DNA from: Nonomuraea sp. SYSU D8015
GTDB lineage: Bacteria > Actinomycetota > Actinomycetes > Streptosporangiales > Streptosporangiaceae
Reading direction: 5' to 3'
DNA length: 64,000 nucleotides
Assembly: GCF_008065375.1 (NCBI RefSeq)
Contig: NZ_VJYI01000001.1
Coordinates: 62,001 to 126,000, forward strand
Of the stretch, positions 35,751 through 43,612 are shown piece by piece. The position numbers and the translations under genes were made by a program. Every line of letters begins with the position of its first letter. The first letter of the stretch is position 1. The notes under the pieces were generated by a model. The model had not been told where the DNA came from. It was given only the letters and a program-made list of their open reading frames with translations, and did no database searches.

Positions 35751-36179
35751 GTGAGCGCGACCGCGGGTCAGGCGCAGGGCGAGCGCGGCCTGGCCGAACG
35801 ACTCGGCCTCAAGCCGGGTCAGGTGGTGCAGGAGATCGGTTGGGACGAGGACGTCGACGACGAGCTTCGCGACTCCATCGAGGACCTGACCGGCAACGAG
35901 CTGTTGGACGAGGACAGCGACGAGGTCGTCGACGTGGTGCTGCTGTGGTGGCGCGACGGCGACGGCGACCTCTTCGACGCTCTGACCAACGCCATGCGTG
36001 CACTCGCCGAAGGCGGCCAGATCTGGCTGCTCACTCCCAAGGCCGGGCGCGAGGGCCACGTGGAGCCGAGCGACATTGGGGAGGATGCCGCCACCGCGGG
36101 TCTCTCGCAGACCAGCAGCATCTCCGCCGCACCCGACTGGTCCGGGACCAGGCTCGTGACGCCAAAGGGCCGACGCTAG
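35751..36179 (+). CDS. DUF3052 family protein
   Basis: 142-residue acidic protein. LAERLGLKPGQVVQEIGWDEDVDDEL and LWWRDGDGDLFDALTNAM identify DUF3052, an actinobacterial family of unknown function usually encoded between aceE and a peroxiredoxin gene, as here. GTG start at 35751 with GGAGG upstream; the frame runs open to 35691 without ribosome-site support. Confidence 0.9.
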   Translation: MSATAGQAQGERGLAERLGLKPGQVVQEIGWDEDVDDELRDSIEDLTGNELLDEDSDEVVDVVLLWWRDGDGDLFDALTNAMRALAEGGQIWLLTPKAGREGHVEPSDIGEDAATAGLSQTSSISAAPDWSGTRLVTPKGRR

Positions 36180-36236
36180 AGCCGTTGACGCCCAAGGGTC
36201 GGCAGTAGGGAGCCAGAGCGCCCGCCATGCGGCAGG

Positions 36237-36701
36237 ATGATGCCCGTGAACGCACATCCTGCCGAGGTCGGCGCCCAGGCTCCCGATTTCGAGCTGCAGG
36301 ACCAGCACGGCACTCCGGTGCGCCTGTCCCGGTTCCGGGGCAGGAAGGTCGTGCTGGTCTTCTATCCGCTTGCCTTCAGTGGCATCTGCGGCAACGAGCT
36401 GTCCGCGCTGCGCGATCGTCCGTTTGACGACGCCCAGGTGCTGACGGTGTCCGTGGACTCCATGTTCACGCATCGTGCCTGGGCGGATCGCGAGGGTTAC
36501 ACGTTCCCGCTGCTCTCTGATTTCTGGCCACACGGACAGGTCGCTCAGGCGTACGGTGTGTTCGATGAGGCGAAGGGGGTCGCACTGAGGGGGACCTTCA
36601 TCATCGACGGCGAGGGCGTGATCCGGTGGTCGGTGGTCAATCCGATCTCCTCCGCACGCGACATCGCCGACTACGTCAAGGCACTCGCCGACATTCACTG
36701 A
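36237..36701 (+). CDS. Peroxiredoxin (AhpE-like)
   Basis: 154-residue thioredoxin-fold peroxidase reducing peroxides. The peroxidatic Cys is in YPLAFSGICGNELSALR, in the usual place of P-x3-T-x2-C although the Thr is replaced by Ser-Gly. No obvious second resolving Cys, so it looks one-Cys type as in mycobacterial AhpE. Start ATG 36237; a GTG at 36246 is an alternative. Follows DUF3052 by 57 bp. Confidence 0.88.
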   Translation: MMPVNAHPAEVGAQAPDFELQDQHGTPVRLSRFRGRKVVLVFYPLAFSGICGNELSALRDRPFDDAQVLTVSVDSMFTHRAWADREGYTFPLLSDFWPHGQVAQAYGVFDEAKGVALRGTFIIDGEGVIRWSVVNPISSARDIADYVKALADIH

Positions 36702-36715
36702 CTTCGGAGGGAACG

Positions 36716-37030
36716 ATGCCCTGCTACCGATGCGGGGCCCGGCAGACGGACCCGGTCCGCGGCGCGAGCCCGTGGCAGCGCGGGGTGCGCAACGAGTCCC
36801 AGGTGCTGATCTGCCCGGACTGTCAACGACTGCACGACCTCGACCTGGACTCGTGCGGCACATGCGGGTCCACGGCGCTGATCTGCCGGCTGGGCGAGGT
36901 CGAGTGCCGGTCCTGCGGGGCGGTGTGGATGGCACGCTCGGATGCCACCCTCGCCGTGTCCGTGGAGCCGCCGCCCGGGTTGTCGGCGGAGGTCGAGGCG
37001 GCACTGAACCGCGTCCTCGGACGCGCCTGA
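36716..37030 (+). CDS. Small multi-zinc-ribbon protein
   Basis: 104 residues with four Cys pairs: CYRCG at the N-terminus, then CPDC, CGTCG and CRSCG, forming probably two zinc ribbons. A C-terminal helix (LSAEVEAALNRVLG) follows. ATG 36716 has GGAGGG 5 bases upstream and lies 14 bp after the peroxiredoxin stop, so the two are probably cotranscribed. Specific function unknown. Confidence 0.8.
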   Translation: MPCYRCGARQTDPVRGASPWQRGVRNESQVLICPDCQRLHDLDLDSCGTCGSTALICRLGEVECRSCGAVWMARSDATLAVSVEPPPGLSAEVEAALNRVLGRA

Positions 37031-37439
37031 GCGCCCCGCACCGGGCCTTGGCCGCTCTTGCGGGTTCTCACGTCGCCCGAGGGCCGGTTGGGGGTACGCG
37101 GGGCACTTACGGGGCCTAGAAGCCGGCGTCGTCCGCCTGCCGTAACCCTGACGCATGTGACCCGCACCCGCCGTCCCGGCACCCACGTGCCGCGCAGTCC
37201 GGCAAGCCGGAGCCTTGGACGCGACTGCGATGGCGACGGCGACCTCGACCGCGATGGCGATGGCGACCGCGATGGCGACCGCGACGGGGACCGCGGCGGC
37301 GCGGGCGGTCGACTGACGCAGAGGCGGCCTGCGCGTTGACCAACGGACACCCGATGCGGGAGCGAGCGATGCGGGAAATGTCCGAGAGTCCGAGGGAGGC
37401 TTTTCGGACATTCACTGACCTGCGCTATCGTCTCCTTTC
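37031..37439. other. Intergenic region with GC-rich simple repeat
   Basis: About 410 bp without a convincing gene. 37219-37300 is a short-period repeat of gcgatggcgacc-like units. A plus frame there encodes Asp-Gly-Arg runs, but it has no ribosome site and no further family signal. The last 30 bases before the ROK gene contain a tatcgt hexamer that may be its promoter -10. Confidence 0.6.
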
Positions 37440-38393
37440 GTGTCCGCATTGAGTAGTACGTTCGTCGTCGCGCTCGACGTCGGTGGCACGTCCATGAAAG
37501 GCGGCCTGGTCAGCGACTCCGGCGCAGTGCTGCTGAGCGAGCGGCGCCCCACCCCGCGAGCGGAGGGCCCGGAGGCGGTCGTGGCCGCCATCTCCGAGTT
37601 CATCAGCCACCTGGCCGCCGCGGGCGACGGCGTCCCCGCGGGCGTGGGCCTGGCCGTGCCGGGCCTGGTGTCCGAGAACGCCGCCATCTACGCGGCCAAT
37701 CTGGGCTGGCGCGACATCCCCGCCACGGCCTTCACCACGCTGGACATTCCGGTGATGCTGGGTCACGACGTACGCACCGGCGGGCTCGCGGAGAGCATCC
37801 TGGGCGCCGGCCGCGGCCTGTCCGACTTCCTGTTCCTGCCCATCGGCACGGGCATCGCCGGCGCCTCGATCATCCGCGGCGAACCGTACGGCGGCTCCTC
37901 GGGCTGGGCCGGCGAGATCGGCCACACCCCGGTCTTCCCCGACGGCGAACAGTGCGCGTGCGGCCAGTTCGGCTGCCTGGAGACGTACGCCTCGGCCGCC
38001 TCGGTGGGCCGCCGCTACAGCCAGCGGGCCGGCGTCGAGGGCGTCAAGGCCGAGCAGGTGGTGACCTCTGACGACCCCATCGCCATCGAGGTGTGGGACG
38101 AGGCCGTGGAGGCCCTCTCGCTGGCGCTGGCCACATACACACTCCTGCTGGACCCCTCGGTCATCGTGCTGGGCGGCGGCCTCGCCGAAGCGGGCCCTGC
38201 CCTCTTCGACCCCGTACGCACCCGCCTGGTGAAACGCCTGACCTTCCGCGAGGCGCCCCCGCTGATCCCTGCGGCGCTGGGGGTGGACGCCGGCATGCTC
38301 GGCGCGGCCCTGCTTGGCTGGAGGGCGGCGGGAAAGCCTGAGCTGGGTCCCGGCTGGACGGTGGATGTGCGATCGGCCCCCTTGGTGTCGTAA
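37440..38393 (+). CDS. ROK family sugar kinase (glucokinase-like)
   Basis: 317 residues. The ATP-binding start is VALDVGGTSMKGGL; the ROK zinc motif is GEIGHTPVFP with CACGQFGCLE; the catalytic Asp is in LGHDVRTG. There is no N-terminal helix-turn-helix, so it is an enzyme and not a NagC-type repressor. GTG start at 37440 has no Shine-Dalgarno; tatcgt lies about 10 bases upstream, suggesting a leaderless mRNA. Confidence 0.92.
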   Translation: MSALSSTFVVALDVGGTSMKGGLVSDSGAVLLSERRPTPRAEGPEAVVAAISEFISHLAAAGDGVPAGVGLAVPGLVSENAAIYAANLGWRDIPATAFTTLDIPVMLGHDVRTGGLAESILGAGRGLSDFLFLPIGTGIAGASIIRGEPYGGSSGWAGEIGHTPVFPDGEQCACGQFGCLETYASAASVGRRYSQRAGVEGVKAEQVVTSDDPIAIEVWDEAVEALSLALATYTLLLDPSVIVLGGGLAEAGPALFDPVRTRLVKRLTFREAPPLIPAALGVDAGMLGAALLGWRAAGKPELGPGWTVDVRSAPLVS

Positions 38394-38410
38394 GGTGTAG
38401 TGCCGATCAG

Positions 38411-38482
38411 GGGCGGTTAGCTCAGTGGTAGAGCACTCGCCTTACAAGCGAGGGGTCACTGGTTCGAACCCAGTACCGCCCA
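38411..38482 (+). tRNA. tRNA-Val (anticodon TAC)
   Basis: 72-nt cloverleaf. Acceptor arms gggcggt/accgccc, D-stem with TAGCTCAGTGGTAGAGC, anticodon stem CTCGC/GCGAG with loop CTTACAA (anticodon TAC), T-arm CTGG-TTCGAAC-CCAG, discriminator A. CCA is not encoded. Its 3' end seems to have served as an integration site: integrase and AlbA_2 fragments and a degenerate copy of its 3' half follow. Confidence 0.97.
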
Positions 38483-38507
38483 CCTGTATCAAGAAGCTCC
38501 GAAGCGA

Positions 38508-39091
38508 TCATGCTGCGGGGCTGTCGCGCTGTTGGCTCGCGCAAGAAGGCACATGCGAAGCGCGGAAACCACTCCTGTGGATGGAGCCGTCGGGCAGAGT
38601 CACTCCAGCACGCCGGAGCAGCTCGGCATCGTCAGGGAAACGGCCCAGGCCGTGGGGATCCCGTTCGCGGACCGAACGGAGGAACGTTGTGACAAGGTCG
38701 CTGTCCAAGTCCTCGCGGGTGGCGCCGGTCACGGGCTGCCGGTCGAAGAGCGGTGGCTTCCGGGCGGCTAGGAATGCCTGCTCTTCCAAATCCGACAGTG
38801 CAAAGTCTCCGTCGTACCCCCGCATGTATGCCGTGCCCGACGCCGTGATCCGACACGGCTTGGCCGACGGATCGCATTCATGCACTCTGGCGACGATGAC
38901 CGGCGCCCCATCCACTTCCGCGTCGCTGATCGTGAGCTGGACAGGTGGCGAGAACGAGCGAGCCTTGTGAGCGAGGCCCTGCTTAAGAGCTTGTGGATCT
39001 GAAAGCTGCACTGGACGAAAGCCGGTGGCCTCGTCGAGGCCGAGGATGATCATCCCGCCGCCTGGATGGTTTGCGAGCGCGCGATCTTGTC
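38508..39091 (-). pseudogene. Truncated AlbA_2 (Schlafen-type) ATP-binding domain protein
   Basis: The frame reads ALANHPGGGMIILGLDEATG, typical of the AlbA_2/divergent-AAA_4 domain, then SGTAYMRGYDGDFALSDLEE and about 80 more residues before losing homology near the tRNA. Its N-terminal part is missing: upstream of about 39091 the sequence is integrase. The first ATG in frame (39053) is inside the domain. Truncated at both ends, so non-functional. Confidence 0.75.
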
Positions 39092-39500
39092 GTCCATGGA
39101 ATCGGCGAGCTTACGGTCGGCTTCGGCTGTGCTGTGCTGGTAGATCAGTGCGGCGCGTACGGAGTCGTGTCCCATCCGCTGCATGAGGTCGGCGAGGCTC
39201 GCGGCGGAGCTGGCGGCGATCGTGTTGCCGGTGTGTCGGAGATCGTGGGCGTGCAGGCCCGGAAAGCCGATCTTCCTGGTGTCCTCGTCCCGCTTGGCCG
39301 TTCGCCCGAAGTTGCTGCGGCGAAGGAGTTCGCCTCGTGCGCCGGTGAAGATCAGCGCGTCGGCTTGGGGGCCGGCGAACTGGTCGAGTGATCGCGGAGG
39401 GTCGGGATGATCGCTTCCGGGAGTAGCGCTGCCGCTGCGCTTGCCGCCAACCGTGAGCGCCCGGGGGTGCCGTACGCCTGCCCCACCGCACGGACCGAAC
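39050..39500 (-). pseudogene. Tyrosine recombinase (integrase) C-terminal fragment, frameshifted
   Basis: The minus strand encodes a tyrosine-recombinase catalytic end: LIFTGARGELLRRSNFGR, then HAHDLRHTGNT (H-x-L-R-H box), RMGHDSVRAALIYQHST (His and Tyr nucleophile), stop at 39050. Upstream, LPEAIIPTLRDH continues it only in another frame; adding one G (plus strand, near 39387-39391) would restore RDHLDQFAG. The N-terminal core-binding domain is absent. Decayed integrase of an element inserted at tRNA-Val. Confidence 0.8.
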
Positions 39501-39522
39501 GCTCCGATCGGGGTTGCCGCGC

Positions 39523-39586
39523 CGCCGTACAGATACAGCCCTTACGATCGCGACGGCATGGCTGGTCGCCGTACAGATACAGCCCT
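39523..39586 (+). repeat. Two 20-bp direct repeats
   Basis: cgccgtacagatacagccct occurs at 39523-39542 and again at 39567-39586, a 44-bp period. It lies in the remnant element upstream of the integrase fragment. Could be excisionase or integrase arm-type sites, or a small duplication. Confidence 0.7.
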
Positions 39587-39888
39587 GGCCCACCGAGCAA
39601 TGTGGCTGATCGTCGGACTTGGTTCTGACGCCGTTGCCGCTCCCCGTGATGATCGCGACAGGCACCAGGGGACCAGTGTGTACATGCGTACGAGTGCGTG
39701 CCGTTCCCGTGCCATTCAGCGACCCCAGAACGACGGGGAAGCCCTGGTCAGTCGGCATGGCTGCAGGCCAGAGAGACATGATCACCATGCCATTGGCGTG
39801 CCGTTGGCTCCGGCCGGACTGCCTCGAGGAGGCGGGGGCCGCGTTGAACCGCTCCAGGTCGGCGGCGCGTAAAGCCGATCATGGCTCC

Positions 39889-39925
39889 CTACGAGCGAGC
39901 AGCACTGGTTCGATACCACCCACCT
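39889..39925 (+). other. Degenerate copy of the tRNA-Val 3' half (putative att remnant)
   Basis: ctacgagcgag, then cactggttcga, then taccacccacctg follow the order of the tRNA-Val 3' half (38442-38486) with a few substitutions and a 4-base gap. Together with the integrase fragment between the two sites this looks like attL/attR of a decayed ~1.4-kb element. Confidence 0.5.
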
Positions 39926-39993
39926 GCGAAAAGACCCGGGTCTGAGCGACTAACTCCCAATGCAGGTCCGAACCGGAGGGCCGTCGCGGCAGA

Positions 39994-40722
39994 TCACCGA
40001 GGCCGGTAGCCCTTCCTTTTGCGGCCGGCCGGCACGGCCCGGCGACCGGAGCCATTCCGTGCGGGTTTTTGTGCCTGCCGCTGTGCCGGTTTCTCCGCAG
40101 GGGAGGCGGGGGTGCGACCCCGCGAACTGTTCACGGTTCGGCCGCGGACGATGCCGATGAAATCTTCCACCAGGTCAGTGGTCGCGTCCGTGGGCCAGGC
40201 CAGCGCGACCTGAGACTGCGGCGCGTCCGGCACCGGCCGGTAAGTGAGATCCCTGCGGTGGTGGAGGCGTGCCAGCGATTGCGGAACCAGGAGAAGCCCG
40301 GTGCCGGCCGCTACCAGCTCGACCGCGTCCGCCGTTGTGGCCGGGCGGGTGAACGCGGGCAGCCCGGGCCGGGACGTCCACTCGATGGTGTCGTCCAGAG
40401 GATGGAGCACCTCGTCGTCGGTCAGGTCGGCGATGGCCACCTCGTCGGCGGCGGCCGCCGCGTGGTCTTTGGGCACCACGACCACCGTGGTCTCCACGTA
40501 GAGAGGAATAACGCTGAGCCCGTCCCGGTCGACCGGCAGCCTGACGAATCCGGCGTCGGCGCCGCCATCCCGCAGGAGTCCCACCACCTCGGCGGCGGGA
40601 ACCGCGATCAGGGTAAGCGGCACGCCGGACATCCGCTCGGCCCAGATGTTGACCCATTTCGCCGGTGTCACCCCGGGCACGTAGGCCAGCCGAAACACCC
40701 TGCCGGTCTCTCCATCAGTCAC
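39994..40722 (-). CDS. LysR effector-binding domain protein without HTH
   Basis: 242 residues matching only the LysR substrate-binding domain: RVFRLAYVPGVTPAKWV start, DAGFVRLPVDRDGLSVIPL and VAAGTGLLLVPQSLARLHHR segments. The N-terminal helix-turn-helix is absent; instead there is a basic C-terminal tail of ~45 residues (PAQRQAQKPARNGSGRR) that might bind nucleic acid. Divergent from the DUF5997 gene with a 54-bp gap, a pairing I recall from other actinomycetes. Not obviously truncated, because the start region is clean. Confidence 0.85.
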   Translation of the reverse strand: MTDGETGRVFRLAYVPGVTPAKWVNIWAERMSGVPLTLIAVPAAEVVGLLRDGGADAGFVRLPVDRDGLSVIPLYVETTVVVVPKDHAAAAADEVAIADLTDDEVLHPLDDTIEWTSRPGLPAFTRPATTADAVELVAAGTGLLLVPQSLARLHHRRDLTYRPVPDAPQSQVALAWPTDATTDLVEDFIGIVRGRTVNSSRGRTPASPAEKPAQRQAQKPARNGSGRRAVPAGRKRKGYRPR

Positions 40723-40776
40723 TTCCCCAGGGTACTGATGTCAGGAAATCCGTTCCGACTGACTACTCTTGGCGCC

Positions 40777-41148
40777 ATGACCTCGCCTAGACCGAAGACC
40801 ATCCAGACGATGAAGCCCGAGACCGCGGCCAAGAAGCTGGGTGTCCTCCTCTCGGCCACTCCCGCCGAGTTCCAGGCGGGCGTCGTCTCCAGGGACGAGC
40901 TGAACGAGTTGCAGTCGAGGCCACCCGCTTGGCTCGCCGACCTGCGCCGCAACGGCCCGCACCCCAAGCAGGTCGTCGCCGCGAAGCTTGGCGTCTCCAT
41001 TTCCGGCCTGGCCAGAGGCGGGATCACCCAACCGCTCACCACCGCTGAGATCGATGCGCTGAAGGCGGAGAACCCGGCGTGGCTGGAGCGCGAGCGGTCC
41101 ATCCAGGCCGAGACCCGCAAAGAAGCGCTCCGGCTCAAGCAACGCTAG
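40777..41148 (+). CDS. DUF5997 family protein
   Basis: 123 residues, basic, with a helix-turn-helix-like central part (QVVAAKLGVSISGLARGGI). It matches DUF5997, a small actinobacterial family of unknown function. ATG at 40777, divergent from the LysR-domain gene. Together they could split sensor and DNA-binding functions between two polypeptides (inference). Confidence 0.82.
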   Translation: MTSPRPKTIQTMKPETAAKKLGVLLSATPAEFQAGVVSRDELNELQSRPPAWLADLRRNGPHPKQVVAAKLGVSISGLARGGITQPLTTAEIDALKAENPAWLERERSIQAETRKEALRLKQR

Positions 41149-41533
41149 ACAGCTGAGATCCTGCACGTTTCCGGCCTCAGCCAGCCAGGCTGCCGCCACC
41201 GCCTCGCTGAGCGGCTATCTGAGTGACAACGGCCCGGACCCATGCGGAGGGCCGACGGGCTCTTGAGTGACTGACTCCGAGGACCTGTCCATCGTCGCAG
41301 CTCCTTGCATGATCACGGGCGGCCGAGTCCGGCCTTGAGTGCCTGAGCGTGGGCGGCCCGGAGCGGTGTGGGTCGGGTCGTTCGAGCTCCCGCTCTGCCG
41401 CGATCTGACGGGCAGGTGCACATTGGTTGCGTAACCATTCGCGTACGGTACGAATTCGGGGCAAAAGGGGCTTGCGGGCAGGGCGACGACACTATGGTGA
41501 TCCACTACCCGGCTGACGGGTCGATCGCCGACG
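41149..41533 (+). promoter_or_regulatory. Upstream region of the glycoside hydrolase with two palindromes
   Basis: No gene seen. tggttgcgtaacca (41424-41437) is a palindrome around a central CG, the style of LacI/ROK operators. cgtacggtacg (41442-41452) follows directly. Both lie about 100 bp before the hydrolase start. Confidence 0.45.
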
Positions 41534-43276
41534 GTGGAGGTTCTGAACGTGGTATGGCGGAGAAGGCAGCCCGGCACGCGACTGAACGGCCCGCGGTTAC
41601 GCGGCTTATGCCTGGTGGCCGCAGGGGTCGCCGGAGCCGTCCTCGCGCCCGTGGCCACCGTCCCCGGCGCCGCTGCCGCCGCGGCGAAGGGCCTCCTCCG
41701 CAATCCCGGGTTCGAGGGCACGCACAAGAAGGTCGCACCCGGGTGGCGGGTGCAGTCGTGGGGCGCGCCGGCTCCGAAGAAGGCCTTCACGCCCGCCGAG
41801 AAGGCGCATGGCGGGCGGCTGGCCCAGCGGTTCCAGGTGACCGCGCATCCCGAGCGGGTGCACCTCGTGCAGCGGCTGAGGTTCGCCGGCGGGCGCACGT
41901 ACCGGGCCGGGATCTGGGTGCGGGCGGCCGCACCGGTCGACGTCACACTGCAGGTACGCGGCGAACAGGGCGACTCCCAGACCTTCGCCGTACGCACGGT
42001 GCGGGCCGGAACCGGGTGGCAGCTGATCGAGGCCACCGGGACCGCGCCCCGCGACCTGTGTGGATCGTTCCGGGTGTCCCTCGGCGCGCCCGGGACGGTG
42101 TGGATCGACGACGCGAGCCTCACGGACGTCACCGCCGTACGCCGCGTCACCCCCCTCTCGCATCTCGGGACGATTCCGGCGGACTACTTCGGCATGCACA
42201 TGAAGTGCCGCGGCTGCTCCGGGGACACTTGGCCGTCGATCGGGTTCGGCGCCTGGCGGATGTGGGACAACGGCGTCCGGTGGCGCGACCTGGAGCCGGT
42301 GAAGGGCACGTGGTCCTTCGCGACGATGGACTCCTTCTTGAGCTCTGCCGGGAAGTACGGCGTCGCGGTGATCTACACGCTCGGCGTGCCACCGGCGTGG
42401 GCCGCCGCTGACGGCGCGTCCCCGCCGCGGAATCCCGAGGACTGGCGCGCGTACGTCCGTACGGTGGCCACCCGTTACAAGGGCCGCATCCGCGCTTACG
42501 AGATGTGGAACGAACCCGACCAGCGCAAGTCCTGGAACGGCACCCCCGCGCAGCTCGCCGAGCTCACTCGCATCGCGGCAGAGGAGATCCGCCGCGCCGA
42601 CCCCGCCGCGAGGATCATCTCACCGGGCATCACCGTCAACGGCCTGAGCTGGCTCGACCGGTATTTCGCGGCCGGCGCGGCCAAGCACGTCGACATCGTG
42701 GGCGGGCACGTCTACCTCGGCCTGCGCCCCGAGAGCGCCATGAGCGGGGTGGCGAACCTGCGTGCCGTGGCCGACCAGCACGGCCTCGCCGGCCGGCCGT
42801 TGCGCGTCACCGAGGGCGCGCCCCTCGGCAAGCCCGCGGACACGTACCAGGCCCGTGGCGTCGTGTCGCGCACGCTGGCGCTGTTCTGGGCGAGCGGCGC
42901 CGCCGGCTTCGACTGGCAGGGGTGGGACCGCCACGGAGCCGACGTCATCGACCTGGCCAAGGCCGGCGACCGCCTGCCCACGGCGGTGGGCTCGGCCTAC
43001 GCGGCGACCGTGTCCTGGCTGAAGGGGGCGCGCATGACGCTGCACACGGTGAGCGAGGACGGCACGCACGTGATCACTCTCGACCGGGACGGCGGGTACG
43101 TCGCCCACATGGTGTGGAACGAGCGCGGCTCCGTCCCGTTCCGGGTCCCCGTCGGCTGGCGGGCGAGCCGCATGCACGTCCTGTCCGGCGGCAGCGTGAA
43201 GGCGCCGCCCGGCATCGTGGCCGGCGCCAGCCCCGTCCTCCTGGAATCCGCCGCGGCCGCCACAGCCGTCAGATAG
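41534..43276 (+). CDS. Secreted glycoside hydrolase (clan A TIM barrel, GH39/GH5-like) with N-terminal carbohydrate-binding domain
   Basis: 580 residues. A signal peptide with hydrophobic core LVAAGVAGAVLAPVATVPG ends near AAAAAA. A CBM4/9-like beta-sandwich (NPGFEGTHKKVAPGWRV to GTVWIDDASLTDV) is followed by a TIM barrel (about 205-500): acid/base Glu in YEMWNEPDQ and probable nucleophile Glu in LRVTEGAPLG. A short C-terminal beta domain closes the protein. Substrate unknown; xylosidase, glucanase and arabinosidase types are all possible. Confidence 0.87.
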   Translation: MEVLNVVWRRRQPGTRLNGPRLRGLCLVAAGVAGAVLAPVATVPGAAAAAAKGLLRNPGFEGTHKKVAPGWRVQSWGAPAPKKAFTPAEKAHGGRLAQRFQVTAHPERVHLVQRLRFAGGRTYRAGIWVRAAAPVDVTLQVRGEQGDSQTFAVRTVRAGTGWQLIEATGTAPRDLCGSFRVSLGAPGTVWIDDASLTDVTAVRRVTPLSHLGTIPADYFGMHMKCRGCSGDTWPSIGFGAWRMWDNGVRWRDLEPVKGTWSFATMDSFLSSAGKYGVAVIYTLGVPPAWAAADGASPPRNPEDWRAYVRTVATRYKGRIRAYEMWNEPDQRKSWNGTPAQLAELTRIAAEEIRRADPAARIISPGITVNGLSWLDRYFAAGAAKHVDIVGGHVYLGLRPESAMSGVANLRAVADQHGLAGRPLRVTEGAPLGKPADTYQARGVVSRTLALFWASGAAGFDWQGWDRHGADVIDLAKAGDRLPTAVGSAYAATVSWLKGARMTLHTVSEDGTHVITLDRDGGYVAHMVWNERGSVPFRVPVGWRASRMHVLSGGSVKAPPGIVAGASPVLLESAAAATAVR

Positions 43277-43289
43277 GAGACGTCCCGCC

Positions 43290-43552
43290 ATGGGGCAACC
43301 CGAAGAGCCCGCGCTCCACTCGTCCGGCGGAAGGCCCTCCTCTCCGGGCAAGCGCTCGAATCCGGCGAAGTCGAGATCCTGCGCTCGCTCGGATCCGTGG
43401 CGCTCGCCGGGGGCGCTGGGCTGTCGGTCGGCGCGCTCCTCTTCGAGGAAGGGGAGCCGCCGTGGCAAGTGCTCGCGGTCTTCGCGCTCCTGGCGCTCTT
43501 GGGGCTGGGCCTGCGCCTGGAATCGGCCCTCCGCGACCGGCCGCGTCCGTGA
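43290..43552 (+). pseudogene. Small two-helix membrane protein with one-base frameshift
   Basis: ATG at 43290 (GGAG upstream) reads MGQPEEPALHSSGG, then coding character switches frame: KALLSGQALESGEVEILRSL, VALAGGAGLSVGALLF and WQVLAVFALLALLGLGLRL, to a TGA at 43550-43552. One extra base near 43332-43336 (ggaaggcc) would join the two. The product would have about 88 residues and two membrane helices; function unknown. Real lesion or sequencing error. Confidence 0.6.
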
Positions 43553-43560
43553 GTCGGACG

Positions 43561-43595
43561 GGCGCCCGCCGGTGGTCCACCGGTCGGCGGGCGCC
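43561..43595. terminator. Bidirectional hairpin between convergent genes
   Basis: An 11-bp perfect stem (43561-43571 with 43585-43595; ggcgcccgccg) encloses a 13-base loop that itself contains ggtggtccacc. It lies between the small membrane protein and the convergent aldo/keto reductase. Confidence 0.7.
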
Positions 43596-43612
43596 GTTGC
43601 CACCCGACCGGG

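Noticed and set aside
37058..37339. Frame with Asp-Gly-rich repeats like calcium-binding motifs
   Set aside because: Product of a simple repeat; no signal peptide, ribosome site or complete EF-hand.
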